Source: Phycisphaeraceae bacterium
GTDB taxonomy: Bacteria > Planctomycetota > Phycisphaerae > Phycisphaerales > Phycisphaeraceae
Reading direction: 5' to 3'
Assembly (NCBI GenBank): GCA_028277745.1
Contig: JANQFR010000014.1
Span: 51,230 to 115,229, forward strand
DNA length: 64,000 bases
The notes under the pieces were generated by a model. The model worked only from the letters and a program-made list of their open reading frames with translations, had not been told where the DNA came from and made no database searches. Positions 18,397-28,004 of the stretch are shown piece by piece; within the stretch, counting starts at the first letter, position 1; every line of letters starts with the position of its first letter. Both the position numbers and the translations under genes were made by a program.

Positions 18397-21300
18397 ATGG
18401 TGAGTCGATCTGCAGTATGTGACTTGATGGTTATCGCCGCCGTGGCATGGGTTGTGCCTACCGCCAGAGCCGACCAAGGCGTTGCGGTCGATGAACTGGG
18501 GACTCGTCAACTGAGCGAGGCGCCGCCACCTGGGATCCATCCTCGTGTTTACTTCAGTGCGGAAGACCTGCCCGCCCTTAAGCGGCGGATGACCCAGACA
18601 CGGCTGGGGCAGATCATGCAGGACATTCATAACAAGCAGTTTGCAGGCATGGAAGCGGGGCTGCGTGAGTTTGCCTCACTGGATCTGTCCGATCCGACGC
18701 CTGAGCAGGTCGTCGAATATGTCAAGCCCGATGAAGGCCGTAACATCCGCTGGGGTATGTTCGCGGTAAACGCCGTCATGCGTGACAACGCGGACCGCAA
18801 AGCGCTCATGGCCCAGGTCATCACCAATTACGCCCGGCTTTTCCTCGCGTCCAAACGGATGTCCGACGCCGGCAATGAACTGGTGAACGAAAAGATCAAG
18901 ATATGGCAATCCGACAGCTTCGGGGTGGGAGAATCCTGGACGATCGGCGCGTCGGGTATCGCAATCGCGTATGACATGCTTTACAACGATATGACACCTG
19001 AGCAACGTGACACGGTTCGCGCCGCCATCGCCACCGGCACCAAGGGCCGTATGAGTTATGGCATGGGCATGCCGCGCGGTAGAGGCATCAGCAATCACTA
19101 CGGCTACCACGGCGATCTACTTGTCATGCTCGCAGCCATCGAGGGCGAAGAGGGCTTCGACCAGCCGACGTACGATCGGATCAAGCAGGTCTTGATCGAT
19201 TATTGGGAGATCGGCTTCACACCCATGGGAGCCTGCCATGAAGACGCCTACGGCCCGACGCTGGGGCTGCGGGCCGGTTCGCGTGGCATGATCGCTTTAG
19301 CGCGGCGGGGGACCAATCTCTTCGCGACCGAGCGATATCGCAACTACACAAGGTATTTCGCGCAAGAGCTCGAACCGTTTCGAGATGGGACCTTCATCGG
19401 CGGGGCTTCGGGTAACGGCTTGCCTTACCCGACCTCGGTGGTGGTGAATAAGTACATGCGCCCCAACGATCCGATCGCCGATTACAACCTACGCTATTAC
19501 ATGGGTGACGACTATCAGCAGAGTCGACGGTGGCAGGGTTGGCTGGACATCCTGTTGTTCGGCATGGATTACGAATCCGATCCTAACCAGCCGCTGACTC
19601 CCGAGTTACTCGAAGCCGGTGGCCTGGAGGAAACCGTCTTCTTCCCCATCCGCGGCAAGATGATCACCCGTAGCGATTGGACGCCCGAGGCGCTGTATTT
19701 CCAGCTCGATGCCCGTCCTGATGCTTTCATGATCGGTCACGATAAGGTGGACCGCGGTAATTTCGTGCTCGACGCCCTCGGCCGACAGTGGGCCGTGCAA
19801 ACCCCGTGGGACTACTTCCGAGAGAGCACGGGTAACAACCTGCTGCACATCGATGGCAAGGCTCAGGCGTGGAAAGCCCCGAGTGTCGATTTCCTGTCTT
19901 ATGCCGATAATGGCAGCGCCGCCACCGCCTCGGCCGATCTGGAGTATGCCTACGACTGGCAGTGGTCGCCGCCCTGGCCGCACCAAGACAAGCAGTTCCC
20001 CGCGCCGTGGGAGCCCGAACTCAACGATCCGCGCGACTTGGGTTGGCCCGATTCGCCCGGTTCGCCCGAATGGCTCCCCAATAAGCTTTACGGCACACCG
20101 GACGTTGGCTACGTCGGCAGCTACATGTGGCGCCGGCCCTATAACCCGGTTCAGAAAGCCGTCCGCTCGGCCGCGATGGTTCGTGGGCATCACCCTTACG
20201 TCGTGATCTTCGATGACTTTCGTAAGGACGATGAGGACCATGAATACGGCTGGTACATGCAATTACCCCTGGACGTCGAGATCAAGTCGCACAATGGCAT
20301 GGACGTCCTGCTCGGTGAGGTGGGTGAGAAGACCGTGGACGGAGAACCGATTGAGGGATCACGTCGCCTGCTCGTGCGGGTGCTGCAAGCCGACGACGCC
20401 AGTGGCCGCGCCTCCGACAAGATCGATGCGGTGATGGAAGATTATGAAACAGCCAAAAACCGTCACGGCAAGCCGGTCATAGGTCGCCGGTTGATTCTGT
20501 CTACTCGGTCGGTCGAGCCGGGCCTGAAGATCATGCTGCTTCCGATCCGGGTTGGCGAAACCATGCCCGAGACCGAATGGGTGACGCGGGGCAAGACACT
20601 CAACGTGGTTTGGCCAGACCAGCAAGACACTCTGACCTTCGGCTATGCATCGGAAAGCAAGCCGGCGATCGGTGTCGAACAAGTGCTCGAAAAGCGTTCG
20701 ACGCCGCTGATCCCGTTGGTGATCGCGAATCCGCCCCAAAGTACGCCTGCTATCGCCGTAAAGAAGGCTGCTCCTGTAGTGGTCGCACCCAACAAACCGC
20801 AGCAAGATCCCGTGGCCTCGTACCATTTCGACAAGATTAAAAACGGCAAGACCGGCGAACCCTCTGCCCGTATCAATGGTGCTGAATCCGTGCCCGGTAA
20901 GTCCGGTCGGGCTCTGCGTTTCGATGGTCAATCCAGCTACGTCGCATTGCCCACAGGCCTCGGTTCCACGCAGTCGGGCTCCATTGCGCTATCGATGCGT
21001 GCCGACAAGCCGACCGGGGAAATGGCAATGATGTTTGTTGCAAGCCCCGCGCCGAAATCGGCAGGCAACGGCGGCAATGGTGAAGCGGCGATCTTTTTGA
21101 GCAATCGCGGCAACATCGCTGTCGGGATCGGCGGGATAAACATCGTTGGGCCGGTGGTCAACGATGGCCAGTGGCACCGCGTCGTTGCGACTTGGGAAAC
21201 CGGCGGTGAACTGGTGCTTTACCTCGACGGACAGTTCATCGGCAGCAAAACGTTCAATCCCAATGCGTTCGCATGGACCGGCCATACCACGCTGGGCAAA

Positions 21301-21408
21301 CCCGGCAGCGATCAACGCTATTTCATCGGCGATCTCGATGAGGTAGGCATTTACAACCGTCCTCTATCCCCAGAGGAGGTAAAGGACCCAACTGGATTGG
21401 TTCGTTAG
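18397..21408 (+). CDS. Exported heparinase II/III-like lyase with LamG domain
   Basis: A 1003-residue protein with a signal peptide (LMVIAAVAWVVPTARA). Residues about 45-430 form an alpha/alpha toroid with GISNHYGYHGDLLVM, and about 440-760 a heparinase II/III-type beta domain with MIGHDKVDRGNFVLDALGRQWA, the usual His/Asp signature region. A Pro/Lys-rich linker (about 790-820) joins a C-terminal LamG/concanavalin-like lectin domain (ALRFDGQSSYVALP, ending IGDLDEVGIYNRPLSPEE). By family it should cleave a uronate-containing, often sulfated, polysaccharide by beta-elimination; the exact substrate is not readable. PEP-CTERM, pilin-like and LacI genes follow on the same strand, and a fucosidase lies upstream on the other. 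Confidence 0.78.
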   Translation: MVSRSAVCDLMVIAAVAWVVPTARADQGVAVDELGTRQLSEAPPPGIHPRVYFSAEDLPALKRRMTQTRLGQIMQDIHNKQFAGMEAGLREFASLDLSDPTPEQVVEYVKPDEGRNIRWGMFAVNAVMRDNADRKALMAQVITNYARLFLASKRMSDAGNELVNEKIKIWQSDSFGVGESWTIGASGIAIAYDMLYNDMTPEQRDTVRAAIATGTKGRMSYGMGMPRGRGISNHYGYHGDLLVMLAAIEGEEGFDQPTYDRIKQVLIDYWEIGFTPMGACHEDAYGPTLGLRAGSRGMIALARRGTNLFATERYRNYTRYFAQELEPFRDGTFIGGASGNGLPYPTSVVVNKYMRPNDPIADYNLRYYMGDDYQQSRRWQGWLDILLFGMDYESDPNQPLTPELLEAGGLEETVFFPIRGKMITRSDWTPEALYFQLDARPDAFMIGHDKVDRGNFVLDALGRQWAVQTPWDYFRESTGNNLLHIDGKAQAWKAPSVDFLSYADNGSAATASADLEYAYDWQWSPPWPHQDKQFPAPWEPELNDPRDLGWPDSPGSPEWLPNKLYGTPDVGYVGSYMWRRPYNPVQKAVRSAAMVRGHHPYVVIFDDFRKDDEDHEYGWYMQLPLDVEIKSHNGMDVLLGEVGEKTVDGEPIEGSRRLLVRVLQADDASGRASDKIDAVMEDYETAKNRHGKPVIGRRLILSTRSVEPGLKIMLLPIRVGETMPETEWVTRGKTLNVVWPDQQDTLTFGYASESKPAIGVEQVLEKRSTPLIPLVIANPPQSTPAIAVKKAAPVVVAPNKPQQDPVASYHFDKIKNGKTGEPSARINGAESVPGKSGRALRFDGQSSYVALPTGLGSTQSGSIALSMRADKPTGEMAMMFVASPAPKSAGNGGNGEAAIFLSNRGNIAVGIGGINIVGPVVNDGQWHRVVATWETGGELVLYLDGQFIGSKTFNPNAFAWTGHTTLGKPGSDQRYFIGDLDEVGIYNRPLSPEEVKDPTGLVR

Positions 21409-21484
21409 CTCCTCCATCTAATCACGCTTTTGCGACGCGGCGCTGAGTGCATCCTTCATATTAACTCACTTCGGAGGTTTTCAT

Positions 21485-22549
21485 ATGTATCGCGCAACAA
21501 CCTTTATAGTCTTGACGATCGCGGCGACGTGGCTGATGCCGACCGGAGTCGCCTCTGCCGCTTTCTGGCAGGGCGGCACGGGCAACTGGACGGATGATAA
21601 CTGGGGACTCGACGCCCCCGACGGTCACCCCGGTGATGCCAATTATCCCGCCGAGCAAGCGCTGATCACTGCGACGAACAGCAACATTACGGTCAATTCC
21701 GTCATCCCTAACGCGATCAACTTCCAACCGCGTGCGGGTGTCCTGACTGTGACCACCGGTGGTTCGCTGTCCGCACCCGCGGCTGTAAATGTCGAGACCG
21801 GAAGCGCTACCGGAAGCACATTGAATGTAAACGGCGGCACAGTCAACATCGCACACGGCTTCGGTTACGGGCGACACGGCGATAGCGATCTGAACATTTC
21901 TTCCGGCATATTCAACTACAGCGCCGCCAGTGGCGGCGGACGCTTCTTCGAGTTCCGCAACAACAGCGGCGCCGGCGTCGGTACTGTGGATATCACAGGC
22001 TCCGGCTCACTGATTGCGACTAACGGCGGCACTTTCCGCGTGACCAATCTCAAGACCTCGTCGGTCCACATCACCGACAGTGGCACACTCAATCAGACCG
22101 GCGATTACGACATGGCTGGGACCACCGGCATTTCAGGACTGTCCCACACCATATCAGTGACCGGCAGCGCCGCATCGGTGACGATGGGTAATGTCGACGC
22201 GTTTGCTACTGACAGTGATCAAGACGCGGTGTTCAGTTTTGTCTTGGACGGATCGGGCGTTAGCACGATCAATCTTAACAACCTCGACCTGACCGGCGGT
22301 GATCACGCGGCCGACCTGGTGGTCGACGCCAACGCCTTTATCGGCGCCGCATCGATCGATCTGTTCAGCTACACCACGCTGACCGGCGCCGCGTTTAACT
22401 CAGTCACCATCATCGGCGGAAGCGGCACGATCGACTATGGTACGGGCGCCAACGATACAATCACTCTCACCCTGATCCCCGAACCGGCCACGCTGGCTAT
22501 GGCGAGCTTGGGGATGGCGGTGCTGCTCTCATATCGCTGTGCTGATTGA
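21485..22549 (+). CDS. PEP-CTERM protein with autotransporter-like repeats
   Basis: A 354-residue exported protein: signal peptide to about residue 25 (GVASA), then FWQGGTGNWTDDNWG and repeated short Gly/Thr/Ser-rich beta strands like the passenger repeats of autotransporters (GSLSAPAAVNVETGSATGS). It ends with a sorting signal IPEPATLAMASLGMAVLLSYRCAD. The tail is less basic than usual. The ATG is preceded by CGGAGG. It is the PEP-CTERM member of the first lyase/PEP-CTERM/pilin-like/LacI cassette and may bind or present glycan at the surface. Confidence 0.82.
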   Translation: MYRATTFIVLTIAATWLMPTGVASAAFWQGGTGNWTDDNWGLDAPDGHPGDANYPAEQALITATNSNITVNSVIPNAINFQPRAGVLTVTTGGSLSAPAAVNVETGSATGSTLNVNGGTVNIAHGFGYGRHGDSDLNISSGIFNYSAASGGGRFFEFRNNSGAGVGTVDITGSGSLIATNGGTFRVTNLKTSSVHITDSGTLNQTGDYDMAGTTGISGLSHTISVTGSAASVTMGNVDAFATDSDQDAVFSFVLDGSGVSTINLNNLDLTGGDHAADLVVDANAFIGAASIDLFSYTTLTGAAFNSVTIIGGSGTIDYGTGANDTITLTLIPEPATLAMASLGMAVLLSYRCAD

Positions 22550-22653
22550 ACCATAAAATCTCTTAAGCGTTTGTCCGAATGAAAGGCCGGACAAACCTTC
22601 GGTGTTCGATTCGATTTTCAGCCACATCAATATCTCCTCCTGGGAGTCTGGCC

Positions 22654-23439
22654 ATGAATCCACGTCGCGGGTTTAGCCTGATCGAGCTTCTGATTGTCAT
22701 TTCAATTATCGCCATGTTGATCAGCGTCCTATTGCCGGCGCTGAAAACTGCGCGGGATTCGGCTCGTCTCTCGACCTGTCTGAGTCAAATGAGGCAGAAC
22801 GGTATCGCCGCTTACGCCTATGCCAACGACAACGATTACTTCACGCCCTATGGTTCGTTTGAAGGTTGGCGTGTTTTCGCCGAGTACATGGGTGCGACCG
22901 GGTTGAATGGGAACTACTCCTTAACTAACCCGAAAATGGCCGAGTTTTCGAAGTCGGGGATCTGGGTCTGCCCCGCGGCAGCGGATGCCTTTGGCCCAGG
23001 AAATCGATTGGGGTTTCAAGGAACATTCGCCGCCAACCGTGAATTGACCAATTCCAGTCCGCTGCGCAACTCTTTTGCATATATCACCAGGTTTGACGGC
23101 CCCGAGGCGCCTAGTCAGACCGCGTTGCTTGTGGATGCCAGCATGCCCTACAACGTCGGATCCACCAACAACATGTGGTGGGAACACGTGGCATCGGGCT
23201 TCAATTCCAGGCCGCCATTAATGCCCCACTTCCCTGCGGGCGAGTTGCTTCCACAGGACGGCGGTTTTTTTTATGAAAACGGATCGGGTAATTTTTTGTT
23301 CTTCGATGGGCACGCCAAGACACTGAAGCCCGACGATGTCGCCTTCGGTGGAGCTCAACCGTTCGATCGCCCGGCCGGTGGTCAGCAAAGCGAATGGAAC
23401 ATGTTCTGGAACGGCAACAACGCCCCTTCTGCATACTGA
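22654..23439 (+). CDS. Pilin-like protein, prepilin-type cleavage site (cassette 1)
   Basis: A 261-residue protein. The ATG at 22654 is chosen because it leaves a short basic leader (MNPRRG) before FSLIELLIVISIIAMLI, a type IV prepilin peptidase site plus transmembrane helix. The C-terminal region is globular. A Cys in STCLSQMRQN, a second in WVCPAAAD and a late FFDGHAKTLKPDD segment line up with the other two pilin-like proteins in the window (VCLSQVRQ...SCPED and ICLSNQRQ...SCPED), suggesting a conserved disulfide or metal site. Such proteins are abundant in planctomycetes; their function is largely unknown. Confidence 0.8.
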   Translation: MNPRRGFSLIELLIVISIIAMLISVLLPALKTARDSARLSTCLSQMRQNGIAAYAYANDNDYFTPYGSFEGWRVFAEYMGATGLNGNYSLTNPKMAEFSKSGIWVCPAAADAFGPGNRLGFQGTFAANRELTNSSPLRNSFAYITRFDGPEAPSQTALLVDASMPYNVGSTNNMWWEHVASGFNSRPPLMPHFPAGELLPQDGGFFYENGSGNFLFFDGHAKTLKPDDVAFGGAQPFDRPAGGQQSEWNMFWNGNNAPSAY

Positions 23440-23786
23440 TCCTTCGTTTCTTATCCGCAACATCCCGATCCAGTTTCCCGCGCCGCTCACTTTTCGAGGG
23501 TGGAGACGTATCTCCTCATGGACACCTTCGTTATATACCGGCTGCAAATAGACTGGAAGAATCTCTGCTAATCGTTAAATCATTTTGGACATTTGTGCGA
23601 TGCCCAAGCGTACCGATCAAGATGATGGATTTTCGGTGCGTTTACAGGCAGGCGTGAATCCTTCTGTCCACTTTCAGACCCTTATCGTGTGTCCGGCTGA
23701 TCGACCATGGTGGTGTTGGATCGACGTAATGTTGCGTGTAACATAAAAATTGAGTGAAGACGGTCTAACTAGAGGACGATGCGCAT
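23440..23786. other. Intergenic region upstream of LacI copy 1
   Basis: About 350 bases. It holds an imperfect inverted repeat near the LacI gene (ATGTT at 23729-23733 and AACAT at 23740-23744) and an ACCATGGT palindrome near 23704. No gene was recognised. Confidence 0.45.
23729..23744. promoter_or_regulatory. Possible LacI self-binding site
   Basis: An inverted repeat ATGTT-6-AACAT, containing GTGTAACATA, which shares the TAACAT half with the CATG-centred palindromes at 18083, 33024 and 33196. It lies 43 bases before the start of the LacI gene, a good place for autoregulation. The geometry differs from the other sites, so this is weaker. Confidence 0.3.
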
Positions 23787-24791
23787 ATGTCGGTCGCTAA
23801 AATCGCTAAATTAGCCGGGGTATCCAGGATGACCGTCTCGCGGGTGATCAACGAAGACCCTCGCGTGCGCCCGGAGACAGCCAGGCAGGTTCGCAAAGCC
23901 ATCGCCGAGCTCGATTACGTGCCCCCGTCTCCGGAAATCGATGGGCGGCGACGACGGGCTCGATCGGTTTCCGGCTTACACACCAGCCGGATTGCCGTCC
24001 TGTTCCCGGATACAAACGCCGATGCTATGCGCACAACACTCAGCGGCAGATTGCTTCACGGCATCGACGGGCCAGTCGAGCGCAAATCGTTGCAACTGCT
24101 GCTGACCCGGCTACCCAGTCGCAACACGCTGCCGCGTTGCATCGATCGACGGCAAGTGGATGGCGTCATCGTACGATCGTCTGATCTGCCGTGGCTGCCC
24201 GTAGCCCTGAAAGGCATCCCATATGTCTGGGTTTTTGACCTGATCGACAGTGCCAGTCCGTGTGATAACGTGAACGTTGACAATGACAGCGTCGGGCGAA
24301 TGGCAGTGACGCATTTGACCGACCAAGGACATCGCCACCTAGCGGCGATCAACGACATCCCCGGTCACCCGGCCCACGAACAGCGCATCAAGGCTTTTGT
24401 GCAATTTGCTCGAGATCGAAATTGTCACGTCAAGACGCTGCAACTTGCTGATATCGAAATCGGCCATGTCATCACTGAGATGTCGAATTTGCTAAAGTCG
24501 GATGAATCGCCGACGGGCTTGTTTGTTCCGGGTTCGGGGCCGTTCATTTCGTGCGTGCAACGCGCGGTTCGTGGGGCTGGATTTGAGCCCGGCCAGCCGA
24601 TCGATTTGATCGGCTGCGGCCACAACCATTATCTGATCGAAGCGATGTATCCGCAGCCAGCTAACATTGATATCCAGCCCGAAGCCATCGGTGAGGCAGC
24701 CATCGATCTGTTGCTGTGGCGCTTGTCTAATCCAACCGCCGCCTGTCGCAGCACGATTATCCAACCCAAACTCGTCATGCCGGCACGATAA
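23787..24791 (+). CDS. LacI-family transcriptional regulator (copy 1)
   Basis: A 334-residue repressor. Residues 1-25 form the helix-turn-helix (SVAKIAKLAGVSRMTVSRVI), then a hinge region with YVPPSP and a basic linker GRRRRAR, then a periplasmic-binding-protein-like sensor domain. It is a close paralogue of the regulator at 33255: the N-terminus, SVSGLHT, ADAMRTTLSGRLLHGIDGP, DRRQVDGVIVRS and the whole AMYPQPAN.DIQPEAIGEAAI region are nearly the same. With the same recognition residues (SRMTVSRVI) both should read the same DNA site, while their effector pockets differ more. AGAGGAC before the ATG is the ribosome site. Confidence 0.88.
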   Translation: MSVAKIAKLAGVSRMTVSRVINEDPRVRPETARQVRKAIAELDYVPPSPEIDGRRRRARSVSGLHTSRIAVLFPDTNADAMRTTLSGRLLHGIDGPVERKSLQLLLTRLPSRNTLPRCIDRRQVDGVIVRSSDLPWLPVALKGIPYVWVFDLIDSASPCDNVNVDNDSVGRMAVTHLTDQGHRHLAAINDIPGHPAHEQRIKAFVQFARDRNCHVKTLQLADIEIGHVITEMSNLLKSDESPTGLFVPGSGPFISCVQRAVRGAGFEPGQPIDLIGCGHNHYLIEAMYPQPANIDIQPEAIGEAAIDLLLWRLSNPTAACRSTIIQPKLVMPAR

Positions 24792-24977
24792 TTTCGTATC
24801 TGATGTGTCGTGAGCCCTAAAGCATTTTCAATCCACGCGCAACATGTTCAGCGCTTGCTAAAACTTTCGTTTTTCATTGAGCGTACAGTTATACCGACGC
24901 TACGAACTGCTTCCGACATGCAGATACACGCTACGAGTGGAATAGGAAGGCTCTAATCTGCTTTCTCTAACACGTTC

Positions 24978-25931
24978 TTACGCGATAATGGCGTCCTGAT
25001 TTTCAGGTCTACCTCTGGTGTAATTGAAGTTATGGATGGGCGCCAGCATCTTGAGCACGTCGGCGATTTGCTTTGATTCGTATTCGGCTTCGACCGCGCG
25101 GATGTTGGCGAGCATTCGCTCCGGGCTGGCCGAACCTACCAGTGTGGTAGCGATCCGGGGCTCGTGGCAGGCGAATTGCATCGCCAAGCGCCCGATATCC
25201 CAGCCTTTTGCTTCACATTGTTGGACGACCTGTTTGCAATGTGCTGCAAGCATGACCGAAGCCGGATGCCAGTCGGGCACTCCACGCACAGTCAGCAGCC
25301 CCATGCCAGTTGGCGCGGCATTGATAATGCCGACGCCACGGTCTTCGCAAATATCAAACAAGCCTGTCAACGTGTGATCGTTCAGGGCGTATCGGCAGAA
25401 GGAAAGGATCGTGTCGATGGCACCGGGTTCAGTTTTCTGAATGGCGTCTCGCAAGACTTTTAAAGGCAGACTGGTGACGCCCACATAGCGCACAACACCT
25501 TCGGCTTTCATTTCATGCAGCGCCGGTAGGGTTTCATCGACGATCTGGTCAACATCGGCAAATTCGATGTCGTGGCATTGGATCAGGTCGATAGTGTCCA
25601 CGCCCAGGCGATCCATGCTTTCTCTCACGCTTTGTTGGACGCGTCTAGACGAGAAATCGAAGTCACCTGGCGCATATTGGCCGACTTTCGTGGCCAGGTA
25701 ATATCGGTCGCGTTCGATTCCACGCAAGGCTTTGCCGAGAACGGTTTCGGCCTTGGTCACGCCGTAATACGGCGACACATCGATGAAATTAATCCCATTC
25801 TCGATCGAGACGCGGACCGCTTCGATGCCTCGATCTTCATCGATATCGCGAAAAACGCTACCTAATGACGAAGCGCCGTAGCTTAAAATCGAGACGTTCA
25901 TGTCCGTGTTGCCGAGTTTGCGATATTTCAT
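24978..25931 (-). CDS. Aldo/keto reductase, probable L-fucose dehydrogenase
   Basis: A 317-residue aldo/keto reductase of the L-galactose/L-fucose dehydrogenase group. Catalytic Asp and Tyr are in FIDVSPYYG, Lys in YLATKVGQY and His in LIQCHDIEF. Cofactor-site residues are in TTLVGSASPERMLANI. In the oxidative fucose pathway this enzyme turns L-fucose into L-fucono-1,5-lactone with NAD(P)+. It is the last gene of the minus-strand fucose operon, and its ATG overlaps the stop of the broken lactonase gene (ATGA), a sign the two were once coupled. The role assignment rests on the fold and the context. Confidence 0.78.
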   Translation of the reverse strand: MKYRKLGNTDMNVSILSYGASSLGSVFRDIDEDRGIEAVRVSIENGINFIDVSPYYGVTKAETVLGKALRGIERDRYYLATKVGQYAPGDFDFSSRRVQQSVRESMDRLGVDTIDLIQCHDIEFADVDQIVDETLPALHEMKAEGVVRYVGVTSLPLKVLRDAIQKTEPGAIDTILSFCRYALNDHTLTGLFDICEDRGVGIINAAPTGMGLLTVRGVPDWHPASVMLAAHCKQVVQQCEAKGWDIGRLAMQFACHEPRIATTLVGSASPERMLANIRAVEAEYESKQIADVLKMLAPIHNFNYTRGRPENQDAIIA

Positions 25932-26403
25932 GAGGAACTCCAAGTTTTATGCGAAATCAGCAGATCCATACGATATGCTGCGGCTTCGGTGACCCCGAAC
26001 AACGATGCACGTTCGGATTCGCTCAAACCGGCGGCATATGCTCGAATGATCGATGTCATCGGCAATACTTACAGCCCCTCCGGCAGACCGCAATCACTGC
26101 CGAACAAAAGTCTTTCGGCGCCGAAGCCGTCGACCACCACATCCATGTATAGCTCGAATCGCAGGCCGTAGTCATAGAGAGCGGACAGACCTGCGTTGAA
26201 GTTGGCCGACGTCATAAATCCGTCCGTCTTGCCCTGCAGTACGTGATGAACACCGACGAGTTTATATCCCGTCGTCTGTAATTTGCAGATACAACTTCCC
26301 GCACAAAATAGTCACGCCGCAACATCGCCATTTCGTCGCCAAGCCAATTGAACTCAGCGGTGTTGTATCTCCAGAAACGGTGATGGGCGTCAATCGTGAT
26401 CAT
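25928..26403 (-). pseudogene. L-fuconolactonase (amidohydrolase) pseudogene
   Basis: The ATG at 26403 opens a recognisable amidohydrolase start (MITIDAHHRFWRYNTAEFNW, with IDAHHRF in place of the usual IDAHQHF metal motif). After about 38 residues the frame is lost. Further on, other family pieces appear in different frames: VHHVLQGKTDGFMTSANFN, then DGFGAERLLFGSDCGLPEGL followed by a stop, then SIIRAYAAGLSESERASLFG and YRMDLL near the end. An intact family member has about 280 codons; only about 158 codons of DNA remain, so there are internal deletions as well as shifts. Intact, it would open L-fuconolactone to L-fuconate, just where the operon needs it. Confidence 0.8.
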
Positions 26404-26411
26404 GTTTGTTT

Positions 26412-27644
26412 TCAAGCCCGACAACCCATCTGAAGCGGTGGTGCGTCCTGATGTTTGTAAGGGATGAAAAACTCACGATGGCCCAGTTGCTCGGGTCGCG
26501 TGGGTGTACCGGAGGCCGTATCGATGATTAGTCGCATGAGATCGTCGGCACATTGCTCAAGGGTCTGCGTACCTTCCAGCACCGGGGCGGCGCAGAAATC
26601 CATGTCACCTCTCATACGCTCGAACGTCTGACGGTTGCCCGTGATCTTGATCAAAGGAGCGATGGGAGATCCGATGACCGAGCCTCGTCCGGTCACAAAA
26701 AGAATAATTTGGCACCCCGCCGAGATCAGGTCCATGAGACCCTCAGTATCATTGGGATTGGTGTAGCCAAACTGCATGAAATGTGCATCAGGCACACTGT
26801 CCATCAGCCAAAGCCCGGGGTGGGGGGGCGCCTGAGAAACCTTGATTACGCCTTCGATCGGCATGGCGCCGCTTTTTGCAAACGCACCCATGCTCTTTTC
26901 TTCGATCGTGGTCAATCCCCCCGCGAAGTTGCCCGGCGAGGCGCTGTATTGTCGAACCTCTTGACAATATCGCATGGCTTTGTCATACGCATGATCGAGT
27001 TGATCACGGGTTTGTTCATTCTTAGCTCGTGAAAGCAACAGAGACTTGAGCCCGATCATTTCCACGATCTCTTCGAAAACCGCCGTACCTCCGTTTTCAA
27101 CGAGCCGGTCAAACAACCGGCCCACCACGGGGTTGCCCGCCAGCCCGGAGGTTCCATCGCTGCCGCCGCACTCGCAACCGATGGCGAGATCGCTCACGTT
27201 CATTTCCACTCGTGGCGTTCGGTCTTCGATCAGTCGCAGTAGCCTTCGCGTTATCGTCTTACCCGTGGCGATGCTTTGTTCCGTACCGCCTGCGTCCTGG
27301 ATGATCAAATGCTCGGCCGGGCGACCCGATTCGGATACCACTCCGGTGATTCGTCCGGGTTGTGTGTACTCACAACCTAAGCCGACCGACAACACGGCTC
27401 CGACATTAGGATGTCGCGCCAGCGCGAGCATGAGTCGGATCGCATAAGCATTGTCGTAACATCCCGAAAACCCGATCACGTGGGTGTTGGGTTCGCCTTC
27501 GGCGATCTTATGGGCCACGAAGCTGGCGCATTCCACGGTGTAAACCACCAAGACCAGATTCCGCACGCCTTTGCGGCCATCTGGACGGAGATAACCTTGC
27601 CAAGTCGCGTTAGCGGTCGAGGATGGATGAGATTGGTAAGGCAT
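26412..27644 (-). CDS. UxaA-family dehydratase large subunit, probable L-fuconate dehydratase
   Basis: A 410-residue protein of the altronate/galactarate dehydratase C-terminal family. Motifs include [48 protein letters not shown] (the Cys-rich signature region), and [22 protein letters not shown]. The N-terminal SAF-type part is encoded separately by the gene just upstream (27657-27983). In Campylobacter jejuni split UxaA homologues sit in the L-fucose locus. Here the neighbours (aldo/keto reductase, lactonase remnant, RraA-like aldolase, SDR) suggest the substrate is L-fuconate, giving 2-keto-3-deoxy-L-fuconate. Altronate or another sugar acid is the alternative. Confidence 0.8.
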   Translation of the reverse strand: MPYQSHPSSTANATWQGYLRPDGRKGVRNLVLVVYTVECASFVAHKIAEGEPNTHVIGFSGCYDNAYAIRLMLALARHPNVGAVLSVGLGCEYTQPGRITGVVSESGRPAEHLIIQDAGGTEQSIATGKTITRRLLRLIEDRTPRVEMNVSDLAIGCECGGSDGTSGLAGNPVVGRLFDRLVENGGTAVFEEIVEMIGLKSLLLSRAKNEQTRDQLDHAYDKAMRYCQEVRQYSASPGNFAGGLTTIEEKSMGAFAKSGAMPIEGVIKVSQAPPHPGLWLMDSVPDAHFMQFGYTNPNDTEGLMDLISAGCQIILFVTGRGSVIGSPIAPLIKITGNRQTFERMRGDMDFCAAPVLEGTQTLEQCADDLMRLIIDTASGTPTRPEQLGHREFFIPYKHQDAPPLQMGCRA

Positions 27645-27656
27645 AATGTCGATCCG

Positions 27657-27983
27657 TTAGCGATAAACTTCGGTTTCGGTCGGGGCTCCGGTTTGGCCAT
27701 CCAAGGTGTTCGAACGTTCGTCGAAATAGCTTGCACAATTATGGAGGTGAACCCACTGACCGGCTCGAATCGGTGTGGTGGCGTAGCCGATGGAAACACC
27801 GTACTTCATTACGCTATCTCCTTCCTTAATATCTCGGGTGGCGATCTTGTGGCCAAGCTCAATCACCGATTGAGCGACCAGTGAGTCATCCTCAGTACAT
27901 CCCAACAACAAAATTTTGCCGGGACGAATAGCTTCCAACGCAGTGGCGACGTTATCATCAGGATGAATGATATAGGCTTTCAT
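27657..27983 (-). CDS. UxaA-family dehydratase small subunit (SAF domain)
   Basis: A 108-residue protein matching the N-terminal SAF domain of altronate/galactarate dehydratases: MKAYIIHPDDNVATALEAI, then IELGHKIATRDIKEGDSVMKYG and IGYATTPIRAGQWVHLHN. It should pair with the large subunit encoded 12 bases downstream to make one dehydratase. The ATG at 27983 gives the family-like start; another ATG lies two codons upstream at 27989. The gap from the preceding aldolase-like gene is 21 bases. Confidence 0.8.
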   Translation of the reverse strand: MKAYIIHPDDNVATALEAIRPGKILLLGCTEDDSLVAQSVIELGHKIATRDIKEGDSVMKYGVSIGYATTPIRAGQWVHLHNCASYFDERSNTLDGQTGAPTETEVYR

Positions 27984-28004
27984 GACCATTAAAACCGACA
28001 CGGA

